Positions 49,179 through 58,500 of a DNA stretch of 64,000 bases are shown here, one piece after another. Source of the stretch: a virus; IMG/VR virus record IMGVR_UViG_3300045738_001392, positions 1 through 64,000 of that record. The stretch is one strand, 5' to 3'. Made by a program: the position numbers and the translations under genes. The notes under the pieces are model-generated. The model ran no database searches. It was not told where the DNA came from and saw only the letters and a list, made by a program, of their open reading frames with translations. The stretch's first letter is position 1; each line of letters opens with the position of its first letter.

Positions 49179-52100
49179 ATGGCTTATTTAAAGAAATTAG
49201 AGCTAACTGAATCTGCGTTTGGGGAGGGCGTAAAAATTTGGTCTGTATCTAAGGATTTTTGCACCCCACTGCATACTGTAGATTGTAGAGAAAAAGATGT
49301 TCAAGAAGTATGGCTCTGGGCGCATAATGAGTCTGAATATCAACAAGTTTTATATTTAGAGATCGCTTCTAATTCGGGCGCTATATCCAAATTTTGTGTG
49401 CAATTACCTCCGGGGTTAGATCATGGCCCAACTCTCATTTGGCCCGGTATAGTTTTAAAAAATGCTTGTGTTATTAAGGGCTATGCAACATCCTCCGACA
49501 AAATTACTGTTTATGGATATGCAAATTCGTTAGATCAAACTAACATATTTGCTGAGCTAGAGGGCTTTGGTGAAAATGCTTACGGTCAAGCTAATCACCC
49601 CACGCTGGGGGGCGTAAATCATGAAATCAAATTTGATCCAGATGGAAAATCGGTTGCATGCGGGGATGGATTTTCTTTAGCCTTAAGACCTAACGGCTCC
49701 ATTTTTGGCTGGGGCGGGGGAAATTTAGTTACGGAATTATTGGCGACTGGAGACAATACTCCTTGGAAAAATAATGTAGATATTTATTCAGCAACGGATT
49801 CTATTATTATCGCGAGCGACGGTGTTCCCACACATAATACGCCATATAAAGACGTGAACGCTCCCAATCCCGGAGGAAACCCCAACAAGGCTTCAAAGCA
49901 AGATCATTATTTTCTTATTCCCAAGAACGCGTCAATAACCGGTCAGTATGGGCCACATATTCCGAGGGGTAATATCGGAGTTGCAGTCGACGGCATTCCG
50001 TTTGACACAAGAACTAATGAGCTATGGAGCGGAATGGTTCAGTGGGAGGAAGTCGGGGGGCCCGGCGACCTCGGAGTAGATAGTTGCGGGGGGCATGTTC
50101 AACCAAATGGAAAATATCATTATCATATTAATCCAAACTGTCTTTACACTATAAATACGGGCGCGCACTCACCAATCATAGGTTATGCGTTTGACGGTTT
50201 ACCCATTTATGGTCCCATCGGTTATACTGATACGGGGTATGGTGTCGGTGCGGTTTCTGTAATGACCAGTAGCCACAGGATCAAACAGGGAAATAGACCC
50301 TATGGCCCCGGTGTCGGCCCCGGAGGGCCTTATGACGGAACGTACACGATAGATTACGAATTTGTATCTGGACTGGGAACTTTAGACAAATCAAATGCAA
50401 GGTTCGCCATTACGCCTGATGCGCCCACTGGATCTTGGCACTATCATGCGACCGTGACAGGGATTACGGCGAACAATCCAAATGGGGTTTCTGTTTATCC
50501 TTATATTGTCGGACCAATATTTAAGGGCGAGCCTGTTCAATGTAATTGGACGGGGGGCTGCGAGCGGCCTATCGCTTTTCCCCCTAGAAATTTAAAAAAT
50601 TTAGAAAAAATTGAGGTAGGATATAATCACGCAGTTGCTCTAGATTCCCTAGGAAAAACTATTGCTTGGGGAGACAACTCATATGGACAATGTAATGTCC
50701 ATCCAAATTTAAATAATGGGGTTGCCGACGTTTCGGCTGGGGGAAATCACAGTTTGGCGTTGCAGGCAGGGCAAGTTATTGCTTGGGGGGATAATGAAGT
50801 AGGACAAGTAACCTCTATTCCCGCGTTAAGATATGTGGGAGAAATTCAAACGCTAAGCTCTGGTTCCGATTATGTATCGCCGCCAATTGTCACGATTGCG
50901 GGGGGGGGCGATACGGCAAGTGGAGCTCAAGCGGAATCTGTTTTAGCGGGGAGAGGCATCTTAAGTGTCTCTCTAGATTTTGCCGGTGCAGATTTTACAC
51001 AGGCCCCCGAAATTGTATTCGCTGGAGGAGGAGGTTCCGGGGCCGCGGCAACTGCGACATTAACTAGCGATTCCGCTAATCCGGCCTTTGGTTATGTTTC
51101 GTCGATAACAATTACAAATAGCGGGAGTGGGTACGTCAGCGAACCAACGGCAATCTTTGCGGACAATAGCAACGCGTGTACTGGTTATGGAATTTGTGGA
51201 ACAGGGGCCGCGGCAACAGTATATTTACAAAATGCTCCAGTATCTGGTTTCATAGTTACTGACCCCGGCACTGGATATTATCTTGAGCCCTCAGTCTTGG
51301 TTAGTAATCAACCGGGCGATCAGAACGGCGTAGGGGCTGCGGCCGCAGCTAGCTTGGGCGGGCCTCAGAGCGGATTCGCTTATCCCCTCTCAATAGGCGA
51401 TGAGATCGTTAGCGATATTTTAAGCGTCTCCGCGGGCATAGCTCATAACGTAGTCCTGATAGAATCAGGGAAAGTGGGGGCGTGGGGAGATAATTCACGT
51501 GGACAACTTTCTATATCACAAATAAATCCAATTAATGAGAAATGGACAAAAGTTGTAGCCGGAGGTAATCATAGCGTAGGCACAGTAAGTAGCAGTTTAG
51601 AAAATCTAAATTATGTAACCTCTTGGGGAGATAATACCTACGGGCAAACACTGGTGCCATCGTGGGCGGGAATTTCAAATTCTGTATTTGGAAATAGAAC
51701 GTTAGATATCGCCGCTGGATTAAATCATAGCTTGATACTGAATCCCAACGCGACAATAACTGGATTTGGAGCCGTTGCCGAAAATCAATTGCAGACGACT
51801 CATATACAAAAAGCAAATTCCGTTTCTGCAGGGATAACGTCAAATCATTCTTTCGTAACTATTAATGATATATTTGCTAAGGATAAGCTGTCTAGTTCTT
51901 CCGGCGGTTGCGGAATAAGTATTATTGACACTAGTCACGCAGGAACTACGTGCGCGAGTAAAACTCATATCCATAGGGCGAAAGATCTTTCTGACGGTTT
52001 GGAGGAAATATACTTATGGGCCTACAATGGCGGCGTTGCTGACGATGTAACATTAGATATTTATTTAGAACCCAAAGAGACCTCTTCTCTTACTGGTATA

Positions 52101-53066
52101 GAGATTATAGTTGGCGGGTCAGGGTACACCCAAACGCCCGCTATTATAATAAGTGGTGGGGGAGGCGATGGCGCTACGGCAGGAGCCGAGATCGGCACTG
52201 AAGGCCCAGACTCGATAACTGGATTTATAGGCTCTATTTCAGTGATTGCTCCGGGCTCTGGCTATTCTTATCCCCCGGCCGTCTTAATTACGGGCGGCTA
52301 TGATCTCGAATCAGAACTGAAGGAAGCTCAATTTCAAAGCTTCATCGAAACAGGGCAGAAAATAACTTACACATTGCCACCAAAAACGTCTGGACTATAT
52401 ATGCTTGCTGAGGGTTTAAAGTTAGAGCAGTCATGCAACGTTAGGGCTGCAGCAAGGGATATCGGGGGCAATGTTCCCACGGGAGATTCTACCGTACAGG
52501 TTTACGGATACGTGCTTAGACAAGAAAGAGGCGCGGACAGCGCAAGCATTTTCTATGATAACCCCTATCAGATTGGCGACACTTTAACCTGTCCTCCGAT
52601 AGCGCAGTTGTCTAGCGCAGTCGTGTCGGGGGCGACGACTCTTCCTGTAAGCAATACCTTGGGCTTTTATCAGAATGAAGAGATCGTAATTGATCCCTAT
52701 CTAGCTGGCGAAGAGACGACTGTCGTTCAGGGAATTTCATCTCTATTAGTTTCTGGGATCACTGGAAGCCATATTGAGGGAGCTTGGATTGTAGACAGAG
52801 CGTTTTATGATGCGCAAGTAGCCATCGTAACGGGCAGCTCGACTACCGGTGATGGTTCCAGTGCGGCTACTACGACGACGCTGGAACCCGGTGGCGATCC
52901 CGGTGGCGATCCCGGTGGCGATCCCGGTGGCGGTACAACGACAAGCACGACTCCATATATGGGGGGCGGCGGCGGTGATCCCGGCGGTGATCCCGGTGGT
53001 GACGGCACGACGACTACTACGACAACGTCTACGACAACGTCTACGACTCCATACGTGGGCGCGTAG
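49179..53066 (+). CDS. RCC1-YHYH composite fibre protein, 1295 aa
   Basis: Order of parts: a LWAHN beta-sandwich (1-125), a first RCC1 blade (about 130-190), and a YHYH domain (about 200-450; KYHYHINPNCLYT and GSWHYHATVTGITAN, with GYAFDGLPIYGP). The RCC1 propeller then continues (about 475-560), followed by GSGY repeats (about 560-740), further RCC1 blades, and a second LWAYN domain with embedded GSGY units (about 905-1090). A GFYQNEEIVIDPY module precedes a low-complexity end of Thr runs and GDPGG repeats. The YHYH domain appears inserted into the propeller. Likely a large adhesin. Confidence 0.78.
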   Translation: MAYLKKLELTESAFGEGVKIWSVSKDFCTPLHTVDCREKDVQEVWLWAHNESEYQQVLYLEIASNSGAISKFCVQLPPGLDHGPTLIWPGIVLKNACVIKGYATSSDKITVYGYANSLDQTNIFAELEGFGENAYGQANHPTLGGVNHEIKFDPDGKSVACGDGFSLALRPNGSIFGWGGGNLVTELLATGDNTPWKNNVDIYSATDSIIIASDGVPTHNTPYKDVNAPNPGGNPNKASKQDHYFLIPKNASITGQYGPHIPRGNIGVAVDGIPFDTRTNELWSGMVQWEEVGGPGDLGVDSCGGHVQPNGKYHYHINPNCLYTINTGAHSPIIGYAFDGLPIYGPIGYTDTGYGVGAVSVMTSSHRIKQGNRPYGPGVGPGGPYDGTYTIDYEFVSGLGTLDKSNARFAITPDAPTGSWHYHATVTGITANNPNGVSVYPYIVGPIFKGEPVQCNWTGGCERPIAFPPRNLKNLEKIEVGYNHAVALDSLGKTIAWGDNSYGQCNVHPNLNNGVADVSAGGNHSLALQAGQVIAWGDNEVGQVTSIPALRYVGEIQTLSSGSDYVSPPIVTIAGGGDTASGAQAESVLAGRGILSVSLDFAGADFTQAPEIVFAGGGGSGAAATATLTSDSANPAFGYVSSITITNSGSGYVSEPTAIFADNSNACTGYGICGTGAAATVYLQNAPVSGFIVTDPGTGYYLEPSVLVSNQPGDQNGVGAAAAASLGGPQSGFAYPLSIGDEIVSDILSVSAGIAHNVVLIESGKVGAWGDNSRGQLSISQINPINEKWTKVVAGGNHSVGTVSSSLENLNYVTSWGDNTYGQTLVPSWAGISNSVFGNRTLDIAAGLNHSLILNPNATITGFGAVAENQLQTTHIQKANSVSAGITSNHSFVTINDIFAKDKLSSSSGGCGISIIDTSHAGTTCASKTHIHRAKDLSDGLEEIYLWAYNGGVADDVTLDIYLEPKETSSLTGIEIIVGGSGYTQTPAIIISGGGGDGATAGAEIGTEGPDSITGFIGSISVIAPGSGYSYPPAVLITGGYDLESELKEAQFQSFIETGQKITYTLPPKTSGLYMLAEGLKLEQSCNVRAAARDIGGNVPTGDSTVQVYGYVLRQERGADSASIFYDNPYQIGDTLTCPPIAQLSSAVVSGATTLPVSNTLGFYQNEEIVIDPYLAGEETTVVQGISSLLVSGITGSHIEGAWIVDRAFYDAQVAIVTGSSTTGDGSSAATTTTLEPGGDPGGDPGGDPGGGTTTSTTPYMGGGGGDPGGDPGGDGTTTTTTTSTTTSTTPYVGA
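52887..53063 (+). repeat. Low-complexity Gly-Asp-Pro-Gly and Thr repeats
   Basis: Twelve-base GGTGGCGATCCC units in tandem (from 52890) and ACGACGACT-type Thr codon runs code for the flexible C-terminus of the preceding protein. Confidence 0.75.
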
Positions 53067-53085
53067 ATAATCTGTCCATAAAATT

Positions 53086-53119
53086 TTGTCAATTTCATAA
53101 TATTTTCATATTATAAAGT
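53086..53119 (+). promoter_or_regulatory. Sigma-70-like promoter, leaderless spacing
   Basis: TTGTCA 53086-53091, 17 bp, TATTAT 53109-53114, five bases to ATG 53120. It would let the glycosyltransferase cluster be expressed separately from the fibres. Confidence 0.6.
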
Positions 53120-54394
53120 ATGAAGATTTTTGTACAAATCGCATCATATCGCGATCCTGAGCTTATACCCACAATAGAAGATTGCCTACATAAAGCAAAA
53201 CATCCCGAAAATCTTACATTTGGGATTTGTTGGCAAAGGGATGAAACAGAAGATCTTTCTCAATATGAAAACGATCCGAGATTTCGTATTTTAGAATATA
53301 ATTGGAAAGAGAGTAGGGGGCTATGCTGGGCTAGGTCTTTGATTCAAAAGGAATGGCGGGGTGAGGAGTATACTCTTCAGTTAGATTCTCATCATAGATT
53401 CGCTCAAGACTGGGACGATAAGCTTATTAATATGATGAAGTTGACGGGCAGCGACAAGCCTCTTATAACATCCTATGCCGGAATATATAATCCAGAAGCG
53501 GAAGGAGAAATAAATCCCGAGTGTTCCCCTTTCCAAATGATCCCGGAAAGATTTACCGAGCAAGGAACTATTTTATTTAGGCCATGGCATATATCTAATC
53601 ATAAAAAATTAGAAAAACCTATACCCGCTAGATTCGTTTCCGGTCATTTTTATTTTACTTTAGGTGAACATTGCGAAGAGTACAGATATGACCCTGATCT
53701 TTATTTCGCTGGAGACGAAATTAGCCTATCCATTAGGTCTTATACCCTTGGTTATGATTTGTTTCATCCTCACGAAACGGTCGTTTGGCATGAGTACACA
53801 AGAAAGGGCAGGACAAAGCATTGGACAGACCACAACGAAGAAGAGAAAGAGAAAGGGGAAATAAAACTAACTTGGTCAGAAAGAGATCTAATTAGTAAAA
53901 AAAGATTAAGACAACTTTTAAGAGAAGAAGAAAACGGTTCTGATCTAGGAGAATATGGATTAGGTAGCGTTAGATCTCATCATGATTACGAACGATATAC
54001 GGGCATAGATTTTAGAAATAGAATTTTACATAAAAGAGCTACGGAAGGAAAAGAGCCCGCGATCGTTTCAGAAGCACAATGGCTCCAAGATACGCTAGAA
54101 ATTATGGAAGTATACTCTGCTACGAAAGAGTGGACTATTCACGCAAAATGGAACGTAGATGATATTCCTGATGATGATTATAAATTTTGGTATTTCGGGA
54201 TAGAAGACAAAGAACAAAATATATTATTTAGAAAAGATTTTACCCCAGAAGATGACCCGCTCATACTCAGGAAAAAATTAAATTCTTTTACTACGATAAT
54301 ATCAAGTAAAGAAAAACCGGTTAAGTGGGTCCTTTGGGTTTATAGTAATACTAAAGAAGAAGGCTGGGCAAATCGAATTGAACAATTTATTTAA
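53120..54394 (+). CDS. GlcNAc-type glycosyltransferase
   Basis: A 424-residue protein matching the GlcNAc-transferase family (PF11397). Diagnostic features are QIASYRDPELIPTIEDCLHK (6-25), GICWQR (35-40), and QLDSHHRF (87-94), where the D-S-H triad binds metal and sugar nucleotide. FYFTLGEHCEE and DLYFAGDEISLSIR come near 180-205. The C-terminal 100 residues are a separate beta domain. In eukaryotes the family adds GlcNAc to Skp1 hydroxyproline. Here the target may be Thr/Ser or hydroxylated residues of the fibres, or host glycans. One base overlap with the next gene. Confidence 0.8.
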   Translation: MKIFVQIASYRDPELIPTIEDCLHKAKHPENLTFGICWQRDETEDLSQYENDPRFRILEYNWKESRGLCWARSLIQKEWRGEEYTLQLDSHHRFAQDWDDKLINMMKLTGSDKPLITSYAGIYNPEAEGEINPECSPFQMIPERFTEQGTILFRPWHISNHKKLEKPIPARFVSGHFYFTLGEHCEEYRYDPDLYFAGDEISLSIRSYTLGYDLFHPHETVVWHEYTRKGRTKHWTDHNEEEKEKGEIKLTWSERDLISKKRLRQLLREEENGSDLGEYGLGSVRSHHDYERYTGIDFRNRILHKRATEGKEPAIVSEAQWLQDTLEIMEVYSATKEWTIHAKWNVDDIPDDDYKFWYFGIEDKEQNILFRKDFTPEDDPLILRKKLNSFTTIISSKEKPVKWVLWVYSNTKEEGWANRIEQFI

Positions 54395-56565
54395 TGAAGA
54401 GTCCTCAAAATATTGCAATCCTTTTTATAGGATTGGATAAATACTCTTTGTATTATGACAGATTTTATAAGTCTGTAGAAAAAAATTTTTTACCTGATGC
54501 AAGTAAGCATTTCTTTATATTTAGTGATGAAGAATTTCTTATAGAAAATGATAATGAAACTTTTATAAAAACAGAGAGTTATGATACGCCCCGCGACATT
54601 AAGTTGCACAAATTTCATTTTATAAAATCTGCTTGGAATAAAATCAAAAAATATGATTATGTATTTTACTTCGATGCAGATAATGTCGTAAGGGGAAAGA
54701 TCAATTACGAAGATTTATTCGATCATGACAAATCTCTAATTGGAGTCGTTCATCCTTGGGCATGGACTACGAAAGATAAATTTGAATCGGATCCAAATTC
54801 AGGTGCGTACATCGAAAAAGAAAAGGTTAGCATTCCGTATCATCAAAGCTGTTTTTGGGGCGGCGACATCAAAAAAATAGAAGATATGGTGGAAAAATGC
54901 CACGAAACCCTAGAAAAAGACATAAAAAGCGGCCACGAAAACGAAAACAATATATGTGACGAAGTTCATGTAAATAAGTATTTTGCGCTCAATTCAGAAG
55001 ACCTATATTCTCTAGGTAAGGACTACGCTAATCCAGCTGAAGCATACCAGACAGAGAGAAGGCTGCATAGAAAAGCCTTTGGTAACAATATCATGATAGC
55101 TCATGACAATGCGCATCAGACCTATCGACATTCCTTGGGGCTTATAGAAAAGCAAAAAAATCTTAAAAATAATTTTTTATTTGCGGGCTGGGCGCAAGTT
55201 AAAGACAACACTAAGGCCACGTTTGAGATGTTAAAGGTGTTCAAATCTGTCAATCCAAACGCACACGTCCATATAACAAATGGTGGAGAAGAAGATTACT
55301 CTGATATATGTGAAGCGTTTGATTGCACCATAAATCAAGACGAATCGATGAAGGACCGGAGCGCGGGGAATAGAATGGTAGAGTATGATATTTGGTCATG
55401 GTTTCAAAATTTAAAAACAGTATGTTCTTCATGGCTAAATAAATATGAATGGATTATTATATTGGAAGACGACGTTGAATCTTTCAATGCGCCTATTGAC
55501 CAACCTGAGTTTTCATTGGCTGGGCCCGATGGTCCTTGTTTTTCTGAAGATTTATTTAAGCTTATACAGAAGAAGTTTCCGAAAAGAAAAATCCCTAAAA
55601 GATATATTGGTTGTGGGATATCGCTATTAAATGTCCAAGCTTTTCTTGCGGCCATAAATCAAATGACAGAGGAGTCTTGGCTTAAATTTTGCGAAGCGGA
55701 TGAAAGACTTATTAAATATGCAGATATATCATTATCTTTTTTGCTTGCTTATGCTGGCTATCCGATAGGAGGGTGGTCAGAATTTTGCAGTTGGACAGAT
55801 CCCCTCAAGGAGAATAAAGCTTTTGCCCATGGCAATAAAGAATACTATGAGAAAAAAATAAATGATGATGATTTAGACTATTTAGATTATGTAAAATATA
55901 GTAAAATTTTTATTAATCTTTACGCACACTCAAAAGAAGAAGATGTAGAATTCAGAGCAAAGGAAGAACTTACCTCTGTCGAGCATCATTCTTTTTTTAA
56001 ATACCTTATAAACCCCGACGGCACATGTATAGATGTGGGCTGCGGAGATTTCGCTTTCACAAATGAAATTAAGGATTTATGTTCTAAAGTTATAGCTATC
56101 GATCCCGGAGAAAACATTAATCCTCCTGAAAATAATAAGGTAATATTTCTAAATCAATCCTTAACAACTTCTGATTCCTCCAGCGCTTACTTAGTAAAAG
56201 ACGGCAGACTATCGGCGCATTATACGAGCTTAGAAAGAGTCGGAGAACATTGTTCCCGAGTTCCGAATCTAAGTCTAGATAATTTAGTCAATATATTTAA
56301 ATTAAGAGACGTAGATTTAATTAAACTAGGTTGCGAGGGCTCGGAGTATTCTATATTATATTGGTTATCAAAGAACCCTATCGCTAAGCAAATCTCCGTT
56401 TCGTTCCATGATCATCTCGGTAGAAATCCATACAAAAATACAATGACATATTACGAAGGGCTCTTCTTCGAGCTTAAAAAAAATTATTATATTGTCAAAC
56501 ATACGCTGAGCAGCAAAGGGGAAAAATTAACAAATTATGATGATTCACTTTTTGTTAGAAAATAA
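54394..56565 (+). CDS. Fusion: GT6-like, second glycosyltransferase and FkbM methyltransferase
   Basis: A 723-residue three-part enzyme. About 1-260 resembles family GT6 (ILFIGLDKYSLYYDRFYKSV; FYFDADNVV near 92 is the DxD site). About 265-480 is a second GT-A domain (WIIILEDDVESF near 365; later SWLKFCEADERL). About 525-723 is an FkbM-type methyltransferase (CIDVGCGDFAFTNEIKDL; VDLIKLGCEGSEYSILYWL). Together these suggest building and methyl-capping of a short glycan. Such fusions are seen in large phages and giant viruses. Substrates are unknown. Confidence 0.72.
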   Translation: MKSPQNIAILFIGLDKYSLYYDRFYKSVEKNFLPDASKHFFIFSDEEFLIENDNETFIKTESYDTPRDIKLHKFHFIKSAWNKIKKYDYVFYFDADNVVRGKINYEDLFDHDKSLIGVVHPWAWTTKDKFESDPNSGAYIEKEKVSIPYHQSCFWGGDIKKIEDMVEKCHETLEKDIKSGHENENNICDEVHVNKYFALNSEDLYSLGKDYANPAEAYQTERRLHRKAFGNNIMIAHDNAHQTYRHSLGLIEKQKNLKNNFLFAGWAQVKDNTKATFEMLKVFKSVNPNAHVHITNGGEEDYSDICEAFDCTINQDESMKDRSAGNRMVEYDIWSWFQNLKTVCSSWLNKYEWIIILEDDVESFNAPIDQPEFSLAGPDGPCFSEDLFKLIQKKFPKRKIPKRYIGCGISLLNVQAFLAAINQMTEESWLKFCEADERLIKYADISLSFLLAYAGYPIGGWSEFCSWTDPLKENKAFAHGNKEYYEKKINDDDLDYLDYVKYSKIFINLYAHSKEEDVEFRAKEELTSVEHHSFFKYLINPDGTCIDVGCGDFAFTNEIKDLCSKVIAIDPGENINPPENNKVIFLNQSLTTSDSSSAYLVKDGRLSAHYTSLERVGEHCSRVPNLSLDNLVNIFKLRDVDLIKLGCEGSEYSILYWLSKNPIAKQISVSFHDHLGRNPYKNTMTYYEGLFFELKKNYYIVKHTLSSKGEKLTNYDDSLFVRK

Positions 56566-56592
56566 AAAAATTATAATATCGTCTAAGAGAGA

Positions 56593-58500
56593 ATGAAGGT
56601 TTACGATTGTTTTACATTTAATAATGAATTAGATCTCTTAGAAATGAGGTTAAGATATTATTGGGACGATGTAGATTATTTTGTACTTGTGGAGTCAGGT
56701 ACTTCATTTTCTAAAAAATCGAAAAGACTTCACTATGAGGAGAACAAGGGCAGATTCAAATGGGCCGAATCCAAGATAAGGCATATCATCCATAAGCCGA
56801 ATCTACAATTGGCAGGGGATGTGGAGGACGATCAGGCTTCACTTGAACATAAAACTTACCGATGGAACTTGGAAGACCAACAGAGGGAGTCTATTTTTCG
56901 TGGGCTTGAAGATGCGGGCGAAGAAGACTTGGTTGCTATCGGAGATATAGATGAATTCTATAGGCTCGACGCTTTAAAAAGATACGAAGAGGAGCCATTC
57001 TGCGCTTATCTTGTCGACCATTACTACTATTTAAATGGGCAACGCATTGGCAATGATTTCATGCCATGCTCGGTGCTATTAAAGAAGAAATATATAGGAA
57101 AGTCAATTTCTGATATCAGGAATTCGTTTCGTTGGACGTGCGACGCGATGCCTAATGCGGGGTGGCACTTTAGTTACGTCGGCGGGATTGAAAAAATTAT
57201 TAAAAAAATAGAAAATTTTTCTCATTCAGAGTTCGATAAGCCGCAGTACAAAGATCCGCAAAATATAGAAGATATCGTAACAAAGGGCGAAGATTTGTTC
57301 GGCAGAAGCAGTCATACTTTTAGGTATGTAAATGTACAAGATAATAATTTGTATGATGATAAAATTAAGTCTATAATACTAGAGTATCCCCAATTGATGA
57401 AAGAACAAAAGAATAAAATCTGTTTAAATATGATAGTTAAAGACGAAACGGCTATCATTCAAAACTGTCTAAAATCAGTTATCCCCTATATCGATTATTA
57501 TGTTATTTGCGATACTGGGTCCACCGACGACACTAAAGAAAAAATTAAATCTCTTATGGATTCATGTGGGATCGATGGCGAGATCCATGATATAGAATTT
57601 AGAAATTTCGAATATGCAAGAAATACCGCTTTGAAACTGGCCCATGGTTCAGATGGAGATTTCAACTATATTTTACTTGATGATGCAGATATGATATTGG
57701 AAGCAAATGAAGAAAACTGGAAAGACAGTCTACAGCTCGACTACTATCTGGTTTCTCAATATAATGAACTTTCTTATCACAACGTAAGGATTATAAAGAA
57801 AAATGCGTCTTCGAAATATATTGGGGTCACCCATGAGTATATAGATTGCGCAGGGGAAAAGGGCATGCTCAATAGCATCAAATATAAGGATTTAGCTTGT
57901 GGCTCTAGTAGAAAAGAAAAATTTGAAAGAGACGCCAAGTTACTTCTGGAGGGCGTAGAGAAAGAGGAAAATCAAAGCTTGGTTACGAGATATTATTTCT
58001 ATCTTGGACAAACTTATTTTGATATGGGCGAATATAAAAAAGCCATTAAGCATTACGAAGAAAGAATAAAAAGAGGCGGCTGGGTAGAAGAGGTTTATTT
58101 CTCAATGTATAGGATGGGCTTGTCTTATAAAGCGCTAGGAAAAGAAGAGACCATGCTGCATGCATTTCTTGAAGCTTATAGTTATCACCCGGGAAGAATT
58201 GAAACTATATACGAGCTGTCGTCCTATTATAGGCAGAAAAGTAAATTTTTCCCCGGATATATGTTCGCCAAAACCGCCTGCTCTATGGATCTTCCCGAGG
58301 AAGACCTTCTGTTTGTGGGCAAGGACATTTATGAATTTAGACGATGGGACGAGTTATCTATTTGCGCTTATTGGGTGGGTATGTACGAAGAGTCTAAAAA
58401 TATATGTGAGCAACTTCTAAACAATGACGTTATACCCGCAGATCAAATACAAAGAGTAAAAGATAATTTAAAATTTGCCGAAGAAAAATGCAAGACATAA
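56593..58500 (+). CDS. Fusion: GT17-like and GT2 glycosyltransferase with TPR tail
   Basis: A 635-residue protein. Residues 1-270 match family GT17 (MKVYDCFTFNNELDLLEMRL; AIGDIDEFYR near 116). Residues 280-465 are a GT2 enzyme (KICLNMIVKDETAIIQNCLK; CDTGSTDDTKEK near 306; LDDADM near 362). The remaining 165 residues are TPR-like helical repeats (YYFYLGQTYFDMGEYKKAIK). The GT2-TPR combination is common among protein glycosyltransferases. The 3' end overlaps the next gene by 13 bases. Confidence 0.8.
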   Translation: MKVYDCFTFNNELDLLEMRLRYYWDDVDYFVLVESGTSFSKKSKRLHYEENKGRFKWAESKIRHIIHKPNLQLAGDVEDDQASLEHKTYRWNLEDQQRESIFRGLEDAGEEDLVAIGDIDEFYRLDALKRYEEEPFCAYLVDHYYYLNGQRIGNDFMPCSVLLKKKYIGKSISDIRNSFRWTCDAMPNAGWHFSYVGGIEKIIKKIENFSHSEFDKPQYKDPQNIEDIVTKGEDLFGRSSHTFRYVNVQDNNLYDDKIKSIILEYPQLMKEQKNKICLNMIVKDETAIIQNCLKSVIPYIDYYVICDTGSTDDTKEKIKSLMDSCGIDGEIHDIEFRNFEYARNTALKLAHGSDGDFNYILLDDADMILEANEENWKDSLQLDYYLVSQYNELSYHNVRIIKKNASSKYIGVTHEYIDCAGEKGMLNSIKYKDLACGSSRKEKFERDAKLLLEGVEKEENQSLVTRYYFYLGQTYFDMGEYKKAIKHYEERIKRGGWVEEVYFSMYRMGLSYKALGKEETMLHAFLEAYSYHPGRIETIYELSSYYRQKSKFFPGYMFAKTACSMDLPEEDLLFVGKDIYEFRRWDELSICAYWVGMYEESKNICEQLLNNDVIPADQIQRVKDNLKFAEEKCKT

